Shown: piece by piece, positions 1-7,084 of the stretch
Layout: every line of letters starts with the position of its first letter
Position numbering within the stretch: position 1 is the stretch's first letter
Source: DYFC01 sp041658585
GTDB taxonomy: Bacteria > Nitrospirota > Thermodesulfovibrionia > Thermodesulfovibrionales > SM23-35
Reading direction: 5' to 3'
Assembly: GCA_041658585.1 (NCBI GenBank)
Contig: JBAZZX010000037.1
Span: 1 to 30,119, forward strand
DNA length: 30,119 bases
Notes under the pieces: model-generated
The model's database searches: none
Seen by the model: only the letters and a program-made list of their open reading frames with translations
Told to the model about the DNA's origin: nothing
Position numbers and translations under genes: made by a program

Positions 1-461
1 ATGGAAGATTCCGGGAAGACCTGTATTACAGGCTTACCCCTCTCACTATAATATTGCCGCCTCTCCGTGAAAGAAAAGACGACATTTCTTTGCTTTGCAG
101 ACACTTTCTCGAAAAATTCAGTAAAAAAACAGGCAAACAGATCTTCGGGATATCAAGACCCGCTCAGACAGCACTTTTTAATTATGACTGGCCCGGAAAT
201 GTGAGGACGCTTGAAAATGTCCTTGAACGGGCAACTATGTTGACATCCGAATCCTTTATCAGACTGGAAGATCTTCCGGCTTATATTTCAGAAACAAACA
301 ATAAAAAAACCCCCTTGCAAGCTTCTCTTGATGATATTATGAAGAAGCATATCATAGAGGTTCTCCATGCATGCAGTGGGAACAGAAGCAAGGCAGCAGA
401 GAAATTAAAAATCAGCAGAAGGGCACTTTTAAGAAAAATCGAAAAATACTCTCTCAGCTAA
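1..461 (+). CDS. sigma-54-dependent response regulator (NtrC family), 3' fragment
   Basis: The gene enters from the left edge; its frame is open from base 3. The first residues read GRFREDLYYRL, the signature of the sigma-54 AAA+ activator domain. The AAA+ lid with WPGNVRTLENVLERA (sensor II region) follows at about bases 190-235. The C-terminus is a Fis-type helix-turn-helix (GNRSKAAEKLKISRRALLRKIEKY) that would bind upstream enhancer sites. The N-terminal receiver or other sensory domain and the Walker motifs lie outside the window, so the signal cannot be named. It ends about 220 bp before a sigma-54-like promoter in front of a cytochrome c gene, which suggests local control of that gene. 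The domain call is secure; the target is inferred. Confidence 0.93.
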   Translation, partial: GRFREDLYYRLTPLTIILPPLRERKDDISLLCRHFLEKFSKKTGKQIFGISRPAQTALFNYDWPGNVRTLENVLERATMLTSESFIRLEDLPAYISETNNKKTPLQASLDDIMKKHIIEVLHACSGNRSKAAEKLKISRRALLRKIEKYSLS

Positions 462-469
462 CTGCTTAT

Positions 470-612
470 ACCGCACACCTGTCCAAAACCGCACACCTCA
501 TAATTATTAACTCTCTCAATACAATTTTGCCGCCTTATTATCTAAAATCAGCCAATTAGCCGCTTTTCTACTATTCTGACCGTATTTTGCTCTTAAACCA
601 AGAACGCACACC
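470..612 (+). promoter_or_regulatory. direct repeats, candidate enhancer-binding sites
   Basis: The 11-mer ACCGCACACCT occurs at 470-480 and again at 488-498, an 18-bp period. A related AACGCACACC lies at 603-612. They sit about 100-240 bp upstream of the start predicted from the -24/-12 element at 681-696, the usual distance for enhancer sites of sigma-54 activators. The adjacent activator gene makes it the natural candidate ligand. The repeats are visible in the sequence; the function is inferred. Confidence 0.45.
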
Positions 613-680
613 AATATTGTACCCTTTTTAATTTATACTTTTTATCCTTATTTATCAATATGTTATGCGTCTTCTTTTTC

Positions 681-696
681 TGGCATGGCTTTCGCT
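681..696 (+). promoter_or_regulatory. sigma-54 (-24/-12) promoter
   Basis: TGGCATGGCTTTCGCT matches the consensus TGGCAC-N5-TTGCW at 9 of the 11 defined positions. The invariant GG and GC have exactly the required spacing. The predicted start is near base 707, leaving a leader of about 14 nt that carries a G-rich ribosome site (about 708-712) ahead of the ATG at 721. This also argues against the in-frame ATG at 685, which lies inside the promoter. Confidence 0.6.
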
Positions 697-720
697 CTAT
701 TAGGGCAGGGGGAAAAGAAA

Positions 721-1464
721 ATGAAAAACATAGCAGACGTAGTCTTAGCCGGACGAAACATTATAAGGGTCATTTCCCTTATAATTATGGTAACAACCTT
801 TTTGGTTTTAGGTACTATCGGGACTATATGGGCGTCAATAGAAGAATCACCTCACAATCCGTCTCCGGACAATTGCCATATATGCCACATGCAGCGTTCA
901 GAGCAGGGCCAAGCTCCTTCATGGCTTAAAGAATCCAAGACCGTAACCTTCTCAGCTTACAATAGAGACAAAGAGCAGGAACCACGGACAATTACACCAA
1001 ATATGGCTTATAATTCCCCAACTCATGATATGGGTAACACTAAGAGTCTCAATACACAGTCTTATTTTTGTTTAGCATGTCACAACGGTGTGCACAGTAA
1101 ACTGGTTAAGGTTGGATATTCATTTCTTCCAGATTCTGAATTGTCCGAGATTTCAGACTATGAAATTGATCTTACGGGTGACCATCCTGTCGGATTTGCC
1201 TACAATCCTTATAAGGATTCAGATGACAATCATTTTCCTGTTGCTGTAGAAGATCCGCAACACCCGGGATCCAAGATAATATACGGTAAAATCACTGGCG
1301 CTAAGTATCCACTTTATGGGATGAATGGCAATAATTTCGAGTGTACAACATGCCACATTGCACACTATAGCGAGCAAGATAATAAATCAGATTATCAGGT
1401 AAAGCTCCTAAGAGCCGATAATTCACGTTCATCCATGTGCAGAGACTGCCACACAAACAAGTAA
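721..1464 (+). CDS. membrane-anchored tetrahaem cytochrome c
   Basis: The 247-residue product has a short cytoplasmic N-terminus, one hydrophobic anchor or uncleaved signal (about residues 14-38) and a large extracytoplasmic part. Four CXXCH haem-attachment motifs are present: CHICH (52-56), CLACH (117-121), CTTCH (208-212) and CRDCH (240-244). It therefore probably carries four covalently bound c-type haems and moves electrons between the quinone pool or membrane and a periplasmic partner. I do not recognise a specific named family. The ATG at 721 is preferred over the in-frame ATG at 685 because GGGGG lies just upstream of it and 685 is inside the sigma-54 promoter. The gene is monocistronic, with a terminator-like hairpin about 15 bp after the stop. 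Confidence 0.9.
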   Translation: MKNIADVVLAGRNIIRVISLIIMVTTFLVLGTIGTIWASIEESPHNPSPDNCHICHMQRSEQGQAPSWLKESKTVTFSAYNRDKEQEPRTITPNMAYNSPTHDMGNTKSLNTQSYFCLACHNGVHSKLVKVGYSFLPDSELSEISDYEIDLTGDHPVGFAYNPYKDSDDNHFPVAVEDPQHPGSKIIYGKITGAKYPLYGMNGNNFECTTCHIAHYSEQDNKSDYQVKLLRADNSRSSMCRDCHTNK

Positions 1465-1479
1465 TCGGATATGAACTTT

Positions 1480-1513
1480 AAAAAGGGGCGTGCATTTCAA
1501 CCGCACCTTTTTT
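1480..1513. terminator. bidirectional terminator-like hairpin between convergent genes
   Basis: AAAAAGGGGCG pairs with CGCACCTTTTT with one internal mismatch, around an 11-nt loop. The A and T runs on either side suit termination in both directions, between the cytochrome gene and the oppositely oriented ECF ATPase gene. Confidence 0.6.
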
Positions 1514-1524
1514 GATATGTTCAT

Positions 1525-2268
1525 TTAAAATTTATTATTATGTTGTCTGGACAGAGGCAGCTCCAGACTGTTCTCTTCAAGCAGTTTTTCATCCATGAGT
1601 ATCTCTTCAGAAGGCCCGTCTGCGACCACCCTCCCCTCCCTTATAATGATGCACCTTTTGCAAACGTCGAGTATCAGATCAAGGTCATGGGAGGCGATAA
1701 TCTTTGTATGCACAAACCCTTTAAGGAGGTTTATCAGATGCCTTCTTGATTTCGGATCAAGGTTGGAAGCAGGTTCGTCCATGATAAGAATATCGGGGTC
1801 CATCGCCATGACCGTCGCTATGGCAACAGCCCTTTTCTGACCCTCTGAAAGCCGGTGAGGCGGCCTGTTACTCAGATGCAGGCAGCCGACCATTTCAAGG
1901 GCGCTTTTTACCCGTTCGGCAACCTTCTCCTCTGTTAGCCCGAGATTGATAGGACCGAATGCAACATCTTCATAAACCGTCGGCATGAACAACTGATCAT
2001 CAGTCCTCTGGAAGACGAACCCGACTTTTCTCCTGATCTCCTGTCTTGTTCTTTTTGCAAGGGTCACTTCGCCGATTGAAACCTCGCCGGATGTCGGGAG
2101 AAGATGAGCGCCAAGGTTCAGCAGCAGCGTAGTCTTGCCCATACCGTTGGCGCCTGCTATACCGACGGATTCACCGTGGAGTATTTTAAATGTAATGCCC
2201 TGGATAGCCTCTGTTCCGTCGGGATAACGGAACCGTACATCCTTTAGTTCGACAATATGATGGCTCAT
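1525..2268 (-). CDS. cbiO: ECF transporter ATPase for cobalt/nickel (CbiO type)
   Basis: A 247-residue ABC ATPase that powers metal uptake through CbiQ and the CbiM substrate-binding unit at the inner membrane. Walker A is GANGMGKT (39-46). The signature is LSEGQ, a common variant of LSGGQ, and Walker B with the catalytic Glu is ILIMDEP, followed by a SNLDP D-loop and a switch His (ASHDLDL). The start overlaps the end of cbiQ by 4 bp, indicating translational coupling. It is the last gene of the operon. Metal choice between Ni and Co cannot be read from the ATPase. Confidence 0.93.
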   Translation of the reverse strand: MSHHIVELKDVRFRYPDGTEAIQGITFKILHGESVGIAGANGMGKTTLLLNLGAHLLPTSGEVSIGEVTLAKRTRQEIRRKVGFVFQRTDDQLFMPTVYEDVAFGPINLGLTEEKVAERVKSALEMVGCLHLSNRPPHRLSEGQKRAVAIATVMAMDPDILIMDEPASNLDPKSRRHLINLLKGFVHTKIIASHDLDLILDVCKRCIIIREGRVVADGPSEEILMDEKLLEENSLELPLSRQHNNKF

Positions 2269-3074
2269 CTGAATGACCTGCCGACGGTTTCACCGATTAT
2301 ATTTACTATGTGAAAGCTCCTGAAAAGATAAAACATCGTGACCGAAATAATTAGAAATAGAATATCATAAGCATTGATTGTGTGTCTTCTTAAGACCTTT
2401 ATCTCGCCCCTGAAGCCTCTTGAAAGCATGGCGCAGAAGATCCTTTCCGCGCGTTCGACGCTTCTGATCAGGAGTACTGAAATAAGCCTGATGAATGTCT
2501 TCATTTCCTTGCCTCTTTTCCCGAATGACCGGGCGTCACGCGCCCGTATCATTCTGAGAGATTCCTCAAGCAGGACGAAGAGATAACGATACAGAAAGAG
2601 CAGCTGGATGACAAATACCTTAGGAAGCTTCAGCCTCTCAAGTGCTTCGCAAATACCGGGGAATGAGGTTACTGCAATCAGGAGAAGCGCCGTACTTACA
2701 GTCAGGACGAATTTCATAATGATGGATATAAACGACAGCCAGCCTCCTGAAACCGGGATGCCGAAAGGAGAGAGGATAACGCCCGTGTCAAGCAGCGGGT
2801 TGAATATCCCGATAAAAACTGCAAAGGGAGAGACAAAAACTATTTTCTTGGCAATCGCTTTCAGCGGGATGTTCCCTGCAGTCAGAAGGAATACCGGATA
2901 CAGGAAGAAAGGCATAAGCGCCGAAACCTCATATTTCTGGAAAGAGACGACAAAGAGGATAAAGATAAACGAGACGATTATCTTTATCCTCGGATCGATC
3001 CTGTGTACAAAGGTATCTTTATAGGAAAGCGTATCGAGATATCCTATATTAAAAAACTCTAAATCAAAACTCAT
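2265..3074 (-). CDS. cbiQ: ECF transporter transmembrane subunit (CbiQ/NikQ type)
   Basis: A 269-residue integral membrane protein with several hydrophobic helices in the N-terminal half and C-terminal third. It is the energy-coupling T component that links CbiO to CbiM. The cytoplasmic coupling region contains the typical Arg-rich helices with short A-R-G type motifs: MIRARDARSFG (about 176-186) and AMLSRGFRGE. It overlaps its neighbours on both sides by 4 bp (cbiM stop at 3071, cbiO start at 2268), so the three genes are translated as a unit. Confidence 0.92.
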   Translation of the reverse strand: MSFDLEFFNIGYLDTLSYKDTFVHRIDPRIKIIVSFIFILFVVSFQKYEVSALMPFFLYPVFLLTAGNIPLKAIAKKIVFVSPFAVFIGIFNPLLDTGVILSPFGIPVSGGWLSFISIIMKFVLTVSTALLLIAVTSFPGICEALERLKLPKVFVIQLLFLYRYLFVLLEESLRMIRARDARSFGKRGKEMKTFIRLISVLLIRSVERAERIFCAMLSRGFRGEIKVLRRHTINAYDILFLIISVTMFYLFRSFHIVNIIGETVGRSFR

Positions 3075-4114
3075 GCCCTGTCTCTCATTTTCCTCATTGC
3101 CTTGATCCCGAACCCGAAAACGATCACCAGCCCCAGCACCATTAATCCCCCTATAATACCTGAAATCGATGTGCCCGGCTCAACCGCAGGCCAGGAGGGA
3201 GCGGTTTCTTCGGCTTTTCCCCCATCCTTTGAAGGCAGGGAGTAGTCGGGAAGGATGGCTGTTTTTTCCTGCAGTTTAGCCAGATTTTCACTGACCGGAT
3301 TAAGCTTTCTATGTATTTCGGGTTTCCCGTATATCTTTTCGATCGACCATTCAAGCCCGTCGGGATGGTTGGATGCAAACCAGGAAAAAGCCCCGCCCGT
3401 AATAAGAGCGAGTATACCCATTGTTATGAGCACCTTCTTCAGGGAGACGCCTGAAGCAACGGATTTCACTCCTTCGATATCATCGACGATATCCGGTCTC
3501 AGCGTTCTCACATAAAGAATAATGCCTGCGGTGGCAAAACCCTCGATCAGACCGACGGCAAGATGTATCGGCTGCATAAGTAAAAGAAATGTACCGAGAG
3601 GTAATTCCGTTATCCCGGACATCCTTGTCTCAAGAACAACCGAGAGTGCGCCGAGTTGAAGTCCAATCGCCACACTCAGGACCGTTGCAAATGTTATTAA
3701 CTTAGGTGAATTATTCTTCCTGACAATAGCTCTGTAAATCAGCGGATATCCGATGAAACATGGATAGATACCCAGGTTCCAGATATTCGCTCCGAGTGCA
3801 AGCAATCCGCCGTCTGCAAAGAAAAATGCCTGAACGGTAAGCACCGATGCTATCACAAGGAATGCTGCATAGGGGCCGAGGAGAATAGCAAGGAGCATTC
3901 CGCCGCCGATATGACCGCTTGAGCCTGTTCCCGGAATGGTGAAGTTTATCATCTGTCCTGCGAAGATGAATGCCCCGAGGACCCCCATGAGCGGTATCAT
4001 CTTTTCGTCCATTTTATCCCTGAGTTTTTTGGCGCAATAAATGATCGTACCAAGCGACCCCGCCCACATTGCGCCGCCTACTGCGGGCGAAAGTAATGCG
4101 TCTGCCATATGCAT
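3071..4114 (-). CDS. cbiM: cobalt/nickel ECF substrate-specific subunit, CbiM-PDGLE fusion
   Basis: The 347-residue protein begins MHMADALLSP. This is the hallmark CbiM/NikM N-terminus, whose amino group and second-position His bind Ni(II) or Co(II). The body (about 1-200) is the CbiM fold, with GSSGHIGGGML and a conserved WNLG segment. After about residue 225 there is an extra helix, a periplasmic stretch with PDGLEW (PDGLE/NikN-type domain) and a C-terminal helix, so the CbiN/NikN function is fused to CbiM. A ribosome site lies just upstream. Cobalt versus nickel is undecided: no cobalamin genes or urease/hydrogenase genes are in view. Confidence 0.92.
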   Translation of the reverse strand: MHMADALLSPAVGGAMWAGSLGTIIYCAKKLRDKMDEKMIPLMGVLGAFIFAGQMINFTIPGTGSSGHIGGGMLLAILLGPYAAFLVIASVLTVQAFFFADGGLLALGANIWNLGIYPCFIGYPLIYRAIVRKNNSPKLITFATVLSVAIGLQLGALSVVLETRMSGITELPLGTFLLLMQPIHLAVGLIEGFATAGIILYVRTLRPDIVDDIEGVKSVASGVSLKKVLITMGILALITGGAFSWFASNHPDGLEWSIEKIYGKPEIHRKLNPVSENLAKLQEKTAILPDYSLPSKDGGKAEETAPSWPAVEPGTSISGIIGGLMVLGLVIVFGFGIKAMRKMRDRA

Positions 4115-4123
4115 AATAGCCTC

Positions 4124-4903
4124 CTAAAAATCAACGATGATCCCGGCAAGGACCGTATAATCGGCTTCCGCTTTGTTCAGTCCTGTTTTTAACCCGAGAT
4201 CAACGCTGAAATTTTCATTAATCTTATATAACATGCCTCCGAGCAGGAAAAGCGGATGCACGTTCGATTCCCTGTCCGGGTTTGTTTCCCCGCCGATATT
4301 AGCTACAAGGCTAAGGGGCTTTGACACTGCATACTCTGCCGCCAGAGAATAATGCCAGATGTCTCTTAACTCTTCTCCGTTCCTGATATAACCAAGGTCA
4401 AGGTGAAGGGTTACCGGTTCGAGTTCTTTTGATGTGAGGAAGTGCAGACTATACGCCGTTTTCCCGTCACCGAGTCCTTTACCTTCATCCCCTGTAGGAA
4501 GGATGATACCCGGCTTTAAGGCAAAACTGAGGCCGTCTTTTTCATAGAATCTCCATTTTAATTCAAGAGTAATGTCAGAGAGCCCGTCTTCCTTTAAAGT
4601 CCCGGCGCCCTCGTCAATCCTTGTGAAAACATAGGGCACACTGGCAACGAGATCGATATTCTCCCTTATCCCGGCTGAAAGTGTTGCGGCAATCTGAGTC
4701 TCCGAATCGCCGTTGTCATTTGCATATTCGGCATTCAGTTCAAGATTGAATTTTCCCGTGCCGGTTGTTCCTGCATCATCGGAAATAAGCGGATGCATGG
4801 CATGGGCATTTGAAAAAAAACAGAGAGTAAAGAGCAGAAAACAGAGAGTAAAAACATTCCTGATAGGCTTGTAAGCCCTTGAAACAAAACACTTTAAAAT
4901 CAT
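4124..4903 (-). CDS. outer-membrane beta-barrel protein of the Ni/Co operon
   Basis: A 259-residue protein with an N-terminal signal peptide ending near SNAHA. The mature start is HPLISDDAGTTGTGKFNLEL, followed by alternating amphipathic strands ending in an aromatic residue (IVDF), as in outer-membrane barrels. It resembles the broad 'transporter'/phenol-degradation MetA-like barrel group (Pfam Phenol_MetA_deg type). It is the first gene of the operon with cbiM (9-bp gap), so it may pass metal or a metal chelate across the outer membrane; that role is inferred from position only. The start is supported by GGAAGG 7 nt upstream. The signal-peptide region contains a 21-bp tandem duplication giving FTLCFLL-FTLCFFS. 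Confidence 0.8.
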   Translation of the reverse strand: MILKCFVSRAYKPIRNVFTLCFLLFTLCFFSNAHAMHPLISDDAGTTGTGKFNLELNAEYANDNGDSETQIAATLSAGIRENIDLVASVPYVFTRIDEGAGTLKEDGLSDITLELKWRFYEKDGLSFALKPGIILPTGDEGKGLGDGKTAYSLHFLTSKELEPVTLHLDLGYIRNGEELRDIWHYSLAAEYAVSKPLSLVANIGGETNPDRESNVHPLFLLGGMLYKINENFSVDLGLKTGLNKAEADYTVLAGIIVDF

Positions 4904-4910
4904 TTTTTTA

Positions 4911-4980
4911 CCTTCCCCGCGGCAAAAAAAAGCCGCGAAAGCTTTTTGACCTACTGGTCATTGTTTCAGCCTTCGTGGCG
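4911..4980 (-). promoter_or_regulatory. structured leader with mutually exclusive hairpins upstream of the Ni/Co uptake operon
   Basis: In transcript sense the outer stem GCCACGAA/UUCGCGGC (4979-4972 with 4939-4932) encloses GCU/AGC, an A-rich internal loop and the hairpin UGACC-AGUA-GGUCA. Eight U residues follow directly (4931-4924), so the whole is a candidate intrinsic terminator. Its 3' arm can instead pair CGCGGC with GCCGCG (4937-4932 with 4923-4918) across the U8 loop, next to the ribosome site GGAAGG (4916-4911). Only one of the two pairings can form at a time, as in riboswitches and attenuators. No B12 box was found, and I could not match it to the NiCo (czcD) motif. The class is unknown. 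Confidence 0.55.
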
Positions 4981-5246
4981 TGATTCCACTTTTAAATTAC
5001 CATTCTACTGCATTGTATGTCAAGATATTTTCGAATTGCTTCCGAATCGGTCCCGGGAATAAACTGTATATAGATAAGATTTGAGTTTACAAACATGTCA
5101 GATTAAGTATCAGTTGAGGACTTCACATATTAAAGAAATGACGCGGTTATCAGACTTTCGGTGCGACATTCTCACAGATGTCCACACTACTTAGCATCCA
5201 GTTTATTCTGTGGAGTACAAGCAAAAATCAAGAAGGCGTTCAAATA
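4981..5246. other. intergenic region, no gene seen
   Basis: AT-rich sequence between the leader of the Ni/Co operon and the decayed patch at 5278. No convincing coding frame or RNA gene was seen. The operon promoter should lie here but no clear -35/-10 pair stands out. Confidence 0.5.
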
Positions 5247-5277
5247 TCAATAAGCAAGTCTAATCCCATTCCCTCCA

Positions 5278-5535
5278 TTATAAGATTCGCTTCCAATGCT
5301 TGAACGCCCTAATATCATCTGATGACAAATCAAACCATTCGCCTTCACCTCGTTTATCTTTAAATCTATTATGCCAGTACTTGTCCACTCTGAGCCTGTA
5401 ACAATCTGAATTCGTCCCTTTGATTTTTTTGATTGCTTTTCCTCTGGGAAAAGGCTTGTCCCTGAGTGCCTGTAATGCTCGAACAAACTTTCCGCAAACA
5501 CCGTTCGCCGCTCTATAAATAGAGTCTGTGAAATG
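5278..5535 (-). pseudogene. chimeric remnant: RelE/ParE-like toxin piece joined to GIY-YIG nuclease tail
   Basis: An 85-codon open frame without a start codon. The upstream half reads like the middle of a RelE/ParE toxin (FVRALQALRDKPFPRG, then KKIKGTNSDCYRLRVDKY). The downstream half reads like the end of a GIY-YIG/T5orf172 nuclease (YWHNRFKDKRGEGEWFDL, then SSDDIRAFK). The join falls around the shared residues DKY, at about 5380. Neither domain is complete: the toxin lacks its start and C-terminal strand, and the nuclease lacks the GIY-YIG core. This looks like a deletion or recombination scar. A different frame over the same bases is open for 100 codons but makes no recognisable protein. 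Confidence 0.55.
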
Positions 5536-5544
5536 TCAGAGGTT

Positions 5545-5659
5545 GTCATCCTCCGGCTTGACCGGTCTATGACTCATAGAGGGGATCTATAACCCGTTGA
5601 AAAGACTGGATTCCCCGATCCCTCCAAAAAGACGGCGGGCAAGCGAGTCGGAGAATGAC
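5545..5659. repeat. 115-bp element with imperfect inverted ends
   Basis: GTCATCCTCCGGCTTG (5545-5560) and CGAGTCGGAGAATGAC (5644-5659) are inverted copies at 13 of 16 positions. The interior contains CTGGATTCCCCGATCC, the kind of sequence found in dispersed palindromic repeats of many bacterial genomes. It is non-coding and lies between the decayed toxin/nuclease remnant and the panC operon end. Confidence 0.5.
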
Positions 5660-5744
5660 GGACTGCTTGAATCGCAGTTTATATACAGACTATAAATATA
5701 CGGCGTCGGAAAAAACGGTGCGGTTTAAAGGTAAACGGGACGGG

Positions 5745-6083
5745 TTAGTGGGCCGGTCCGGAGGAGAGCAGTTTGTCGATTTCCTTTCTGATTACCGTAC
5801 CCGGGATGCCGCCATGTATTTTCAGGATGCCGTTTATCAGCACGACGGGGGTGCTCAGAGCGCCCATTCTTAAAAGCTCCTTTATGTCGTCAAATTCCTC
5901 TTCACCGTCCATAAACAGATCGATATACTCGACATAAACAACGGAAGGGTAGAAATAATTCATCTCTTTTGACAGTTCATCCGTGAGTATTTTATTGGTC
6001 CCCCCAACCTCGGTTGAATGATCATCAAACAGAATGCCCTCCGCCGGGTTATCGAGCACCTGTATATGGACTCTTTGAAACAT
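5745..6083 (-). CDS. small thioredoxin-fold protein without a CXXC pair
   Basis: A 112-residue protein starting 7 bp after the panC stop, so in the same transcript. The second half has the thioredoxin-fold end pattern: LRMGALSTPVVLINGILKI, with Thr-Pro in the cis-Pro position, then a beta hairpin (KIHGGIPG) and a final amphipathic helix. The N-terminal half has no cysteine at all, so it cannot do dithiol chemistry. It may bind a partner or cofactor instead. I do not recognise a named family and claim no function beyond the fold. Confidence 0.7.
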   Translation of the reverse strand: MFQRVHIQVLDNPAEGILFDDHSTEVGGTNKILTDELSKEMNYFYPSVVYVEYIDLFMDGEEEFDDIKELLRMGALSTPVVLINGILKIHGGIPGTVIRKEIDKLLSSGPAH

Positions 6084-6090
6084 TTAAGAA

Positions 6091-6960
6091 CTACCTCTCT
6101 TTCCTAAGTGTAAGAAGCACATTATCTATGAGCCTGGTATCTCCTATCCTCAAAGCCACTGCGAGCAAAATCTCTTCTTTAAGTTCCGTGGGTTCATCGA
6201 GGGTTAGGGGGTCGTATATTCCTGCGTACTCAATGGCCGCTATCGCAGGCTCTTTTAAAAGTTGTCCCTGCATAAACGCTTTTATGTCTTCAGGCTTTAT
6301 TATACCAGTTATACCTGATTTTATGAAATCCGAGGTCTCTTTAAGGCAACGGTATATAACGGTTGCGGCCTCTCTTTGACCTCTGTCGAGGTACGCATTT
6401 CTGGAACTCATGGCAAGCCCGTCCTTCTCGCGGATAGTTCGGCAGACTACGATATCGATATCCATGTTGAGGTCGCCTGCCATCCGCTTTATAATAACGG
6501 TCTGCTGATAATCCTTTTGGCCGAAATATGCCCTAACAGGCTTGACGATATTGAGAAGCTTTGCCACAACCGTTGCAACCCCCCTGAAATGACCGGGTCT
6601 GAAGGCGCCGCACAGCCTGTCGGATAGCTTATCCACCTCGATATGGGTCAAATAATCTTCCGGGTATATATGCGCTTTGTCCGGAAGGAAAAGGATATCC
6701 ACCCCTTCCTTCTTAAGCTTCTCCAAATCGCCATCGATATCCCTTGGATATTGATTAAAATCCTCCTCAGGCCCAAACTGTATGGGATTCACGAAAATGC
6801 TTACTGCCGTTATATCGTTCTCTTCTATCGACCTCTTTACAAGGCTGAGATGGCCTTCATGGAGCGCACCCATCGTCGGGACAAATCCTATGGTTTTCCC
6901 CCTGATAATATAATTTTGGGATACGTCCTGCATAAAACGCGGTATCCTGATGATTTCCAT
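6091..6960 (-). CDS. panC: pantothenate synthetase
   Basis: A 289-residue enzyme that joins pantoate and beta-alanine with ATP, the last step of pantothenate (coenzyme A precursor) synthesis. It contains VPTMGALHEGHLSLV with the HxGH nucleotide-binding site, FVNPIQFG, the FGQKDYQQ and R-GLAMSSRN motifs, and pantoate-site residues typical of PanC. The start MEIIRIP at 6960 is chosen because GGGAGG lies 6 nt upstream; an in-frame extension to 7035 adds 25 residues unlike the family. The small thioredoxin-fold gene follows in the same transcript. Confidence 0.96.
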   Translation of the reverse strand: MEIIRIPRFMQDVSQNYIIRGKTIGFVPTMGALHEGHLSLVKRSIEENDITAVSIFVNPIQFGPEEDFNQYPRDIDGDLEKLKKEGVDILFLPDKAHIYPEDYLTHIEVDKLSDRLCGAFRPGHFRGVATVVAKLLNIVKPVRAYFGQKDYQQTVIIKRMAGDLNMDIDIVVCRTIREKDGLAMSSRNAYLDRGQREAATVIYRCLKETSDFIKSGITGIIKPEDIKAFMQGQLLKEPAIAAIEYAGIYDPLTLDEPTELKEEILLAVALRIGDTRLIDNVLLTLRKER

Positions 6961-7084
6961 AATAACCTCCCTTGCTTTTGTTGCGGGTGCGGTTTTTGAC
7001 GATATAAGGTATCGAAAGAGGCGGTATTTTGTCAAACCCGCACGAGGGATACGGGAAGAAACTGAGGACTTTTCAAGACCTTAT

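Noticed and set aside
685..720. Upstream ATG of the cytochrome gene
   Set aside because: It lies inside the -24/-12 promoter and lacks a ribosome site; the ATG at 721 has one.
4904..5100. Cobalamin riboswitch upstream of the Ni/Co operon
   Set aside because: No B12 box (GCCACTG-type) was found; the leader has a different, smaller architecture.
5247..5549. 100-codon open frame on the minus strand
   Set aside because: The protein resembles nothing, while a different frame over the same bases shows RelE and GIY-YIG sequence; it is a shadow of that remnant.
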